Positions 4,248 through 5,287 of a stretch of 5,287 bases of DNA are shown here, in pieces; position 1 is the first letter of the stretch, and the number at the start of each line of letters is the position of its first letter. Both the position numbers and the translations under genes were made by a program. The notes beneath the pieces are model-generated. The model was not told where the DNA came from, made no database searches, and saw only the letters and a list, made by a program, of their open reading frames with translations. Source of the stretch: Desulfobacteraceae bacterium. Its GTDB lineage: Bacteria; Desulfobacterota; Desulfobacteria; Desulfobacterales; ETH-SRB1. Where the stretch lies: assembly GCA_013202725.1 (NCBI GenBank), contig JABMRH010000052.1, positions 1-5,287 on the forward strand, written 5' to 3'.

Positions 4248-5287
4248 ATGAAAAACAAAATAAAACAACAACGGTTGCTGGCAGTACAACGATTCAGGAA
4301 CGGAGAGAGTCCTAATTCAATCTGTGCCTCACTCGGCAAGTCCAAGGCTTGGCTTTATAAGTGGATTGAGAGATCCCTCTCTGGCGATGATTCTTGGAGT
4401 AAAAGTCAGTCTCGACGCCCTCTATCTAATCCAGTCCGTACGCCAACAGAGGTTGAAGAGGTTGCAGCCTCTATAACCAGGATTTATTCTGCGGCGCTCA
4501 GGCAATCCGGTGGGAGTTGGAAGATTTGGGAGTAGAGCCACTTCCATCTATAAGAACCATCAATCGAATCCTAAGCCGGAACGAGTTGACTCATCGTAGA
4601 ACTGGCAAATATAAAGCCAAGGGAACAGCATATCCTAATTTGCCATCGCTGTTTCCGAACCAGACTCACCAAGCCGACCTGGTTGGTCCATGCTATTTGA
4701 AAGGGCCAGTCCGGTTTTACAGCCTGAATGTCATCGATACGGCAACTGTCCGGTGTGATTTGCATCCAGATCTTTGTAAGTCAGGCCAAGCGATCTTAGA
4801 CGGTTTCTGGACTATCTGGAAACGCATGGGGGTTCCCAATCATGTCCAAGTTGACAACGCCATGTCATTCTTCGGAAGCCCGACACATCCACGCGGCATG
4901 GGGCCGCTCATCCGGCTGTGTTTGCCAAACGGGGTTGAACCATGGTTTGTGCCGATGGCCGAGCCTTGGAGAAACGGAATGGTCGAAAGTTTCAATGATC
5001 GTTACCAGCAAATGTTTCTAAGCAAAAAGGAGATGTTCTCACTAAACGATTTGAAGGTTGGTTCTCTGGCGTTTGAACAGCGCCATAACAGCAGATATCG
5101 CTATAGTAAGATCGGTGGCAAAACACCGCTGAAGGCCCTTACAGTATCGAAAGCTAAGCTGCGATTCCCGCCGAATGATATTGAAATTCCCAGACATCGG
5201 TTAAAGAAACCGACAACCGGCAAATATCACTTGGTACGTTTAATTCGTAGCGATATGAAGATCAACATTTTCGGGGAGATCTTCCCG
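4248..5287 (+). pseudogene. Frameshifted DDE (rve-core) transposase, 3' end beyond window
   Basis: The gene starts at an ATG five bases after a perfect AGGAGG (4237-4242). The first frame gives a helix-turn-helix region at about residues 10-42 (LAVQRFRNGESPNSICASLGKSKAWLYKWI) and then a linker with SQSRRP, but it drifts into unrelated sequence after PTEVEEV (about 4463) and stops at 4533-4535. The homologous continuation is in the -1 frame, open from 4457 to 5287 (277 codons). It reads SLYNQDLFCGAQAIRWELEDLG, then RTINRILSRN, then the integrase core. The DDE triad is present: Asp in HQAD (4676-4678), Asp in QVDN (4853-4855) and Glu in NGMVESFN (4985-4987). The frames must join near 4457-4466. 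No slippery heptamer is visible there, and by my recollection of relatives several residues are missing before SLYN, so a small deletion is likelier than programmed frameshifting. The core is otherwise undamaged, suggesting recent inactivation or a sequencing error. Confidence 0.85.

Larger units (their letters stand above)
4121..5287 (+). mobile_element. Insertion sequence with rve-type DDE transposase, left part (right end beyond window)
   Basis: The element runs from the repeat-bearing end near 4121-4150 to past the window edge. It contains one transposase gene with an N-terminal helix-turn-helix and a C-terminal integrase core, the organisation of IS481-like and related elements; I cannot name the exact IS family. 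The left boundary is inferred from the 15-bp repeats and from the position between the ABC-F start codon and the transposase leader. The target-site duplication and right terminal repeat are not visible, so limits and family remain provisional. Confidence 0.7.

Noticed and set aside
4457..4535. Programmed -1 frameshift in the transposase
   Set aside because: The frame direction (-1) fits, but the overlap lacks a slippery heptamer such as A-AAA-AAG, and residues seem to be missing at the junction, so a disabling deletion is preferred.
4571..4765. Minus-strand 64-codon frame
   Set aside because: It is antisense to the transposase integrase core and has no ribosome binding site or recognisable domain.

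Overview
The window looks like a piece of a Gram-negative bacterial chromosome. My best guess is a Desulfobacterota (delta-proteobacterial) organism. That guess rests mainly on the transposase and intron-like sequences, which resemble ones I recall from that group, so it is a family-level impression and not a search result. The neighbourhood mixes housekeeping and hypothetical genes with mobile-element remains.

Left part (1-1373), all on the minus strand: the first 59 codons of a macro-domain (ADP-ribose-type hydrolase) gene that runs off the left edge; a small two-helix membrane protein of unknown function with a GTG start; and a cysteine-rich DUF3795 protein with an added C-terminal zinc ribbon. 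The gaps between them hold small inverted repeats and no further gene.

Middle (1374-1807): a 434-base stretch with no gene. It is densely structured and closely resembles domain I of a bacterial group II intron on the plus strand, apparently keeping the 5' part and lacking the maturase ORF and the catalytic 3' half. The divergent promoters of the DUF3795 gene and of the next gene must lie in or at the edges of this remnant.

Right-middle (1808-4100): two ribosome-associated genes facing each other with a single base between their stop codons. The plus-strand gene is the GGQ peptidyl-tRNA hydrolase ArfB, which rescues ribosomes stalled on truncated messages. The minus-strand gene is an ABC-F translation ATPase with two complete nucleotide-binding domains and a C-terminal coiled coil.

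Right end (about 4121-5287): the left part of an insertion sequence. It begins with a 15-bp repeat in two direct copies, then has a strong ribosome binding site and a DDE (rve-type) transposase gene. The transposase is broken by a frameshift near 4457-4466. The second frame stays open for 277 codons to the window edge and carries the intact DDE triad. The IS sits about 20 bases upstream of the ABC-F start codon, so its end probably supplies or alters that gene's leader and promoter.

I see no CRISPR array, tRNA or rRNA, and no convincing new multi-gene system. The most useful points are the truncated group II intron, the frame-disrupted transposase, the repeat-bearing leader of the ABC-F gene, and the back-to-back ribosome rescue and ABC-F pair.
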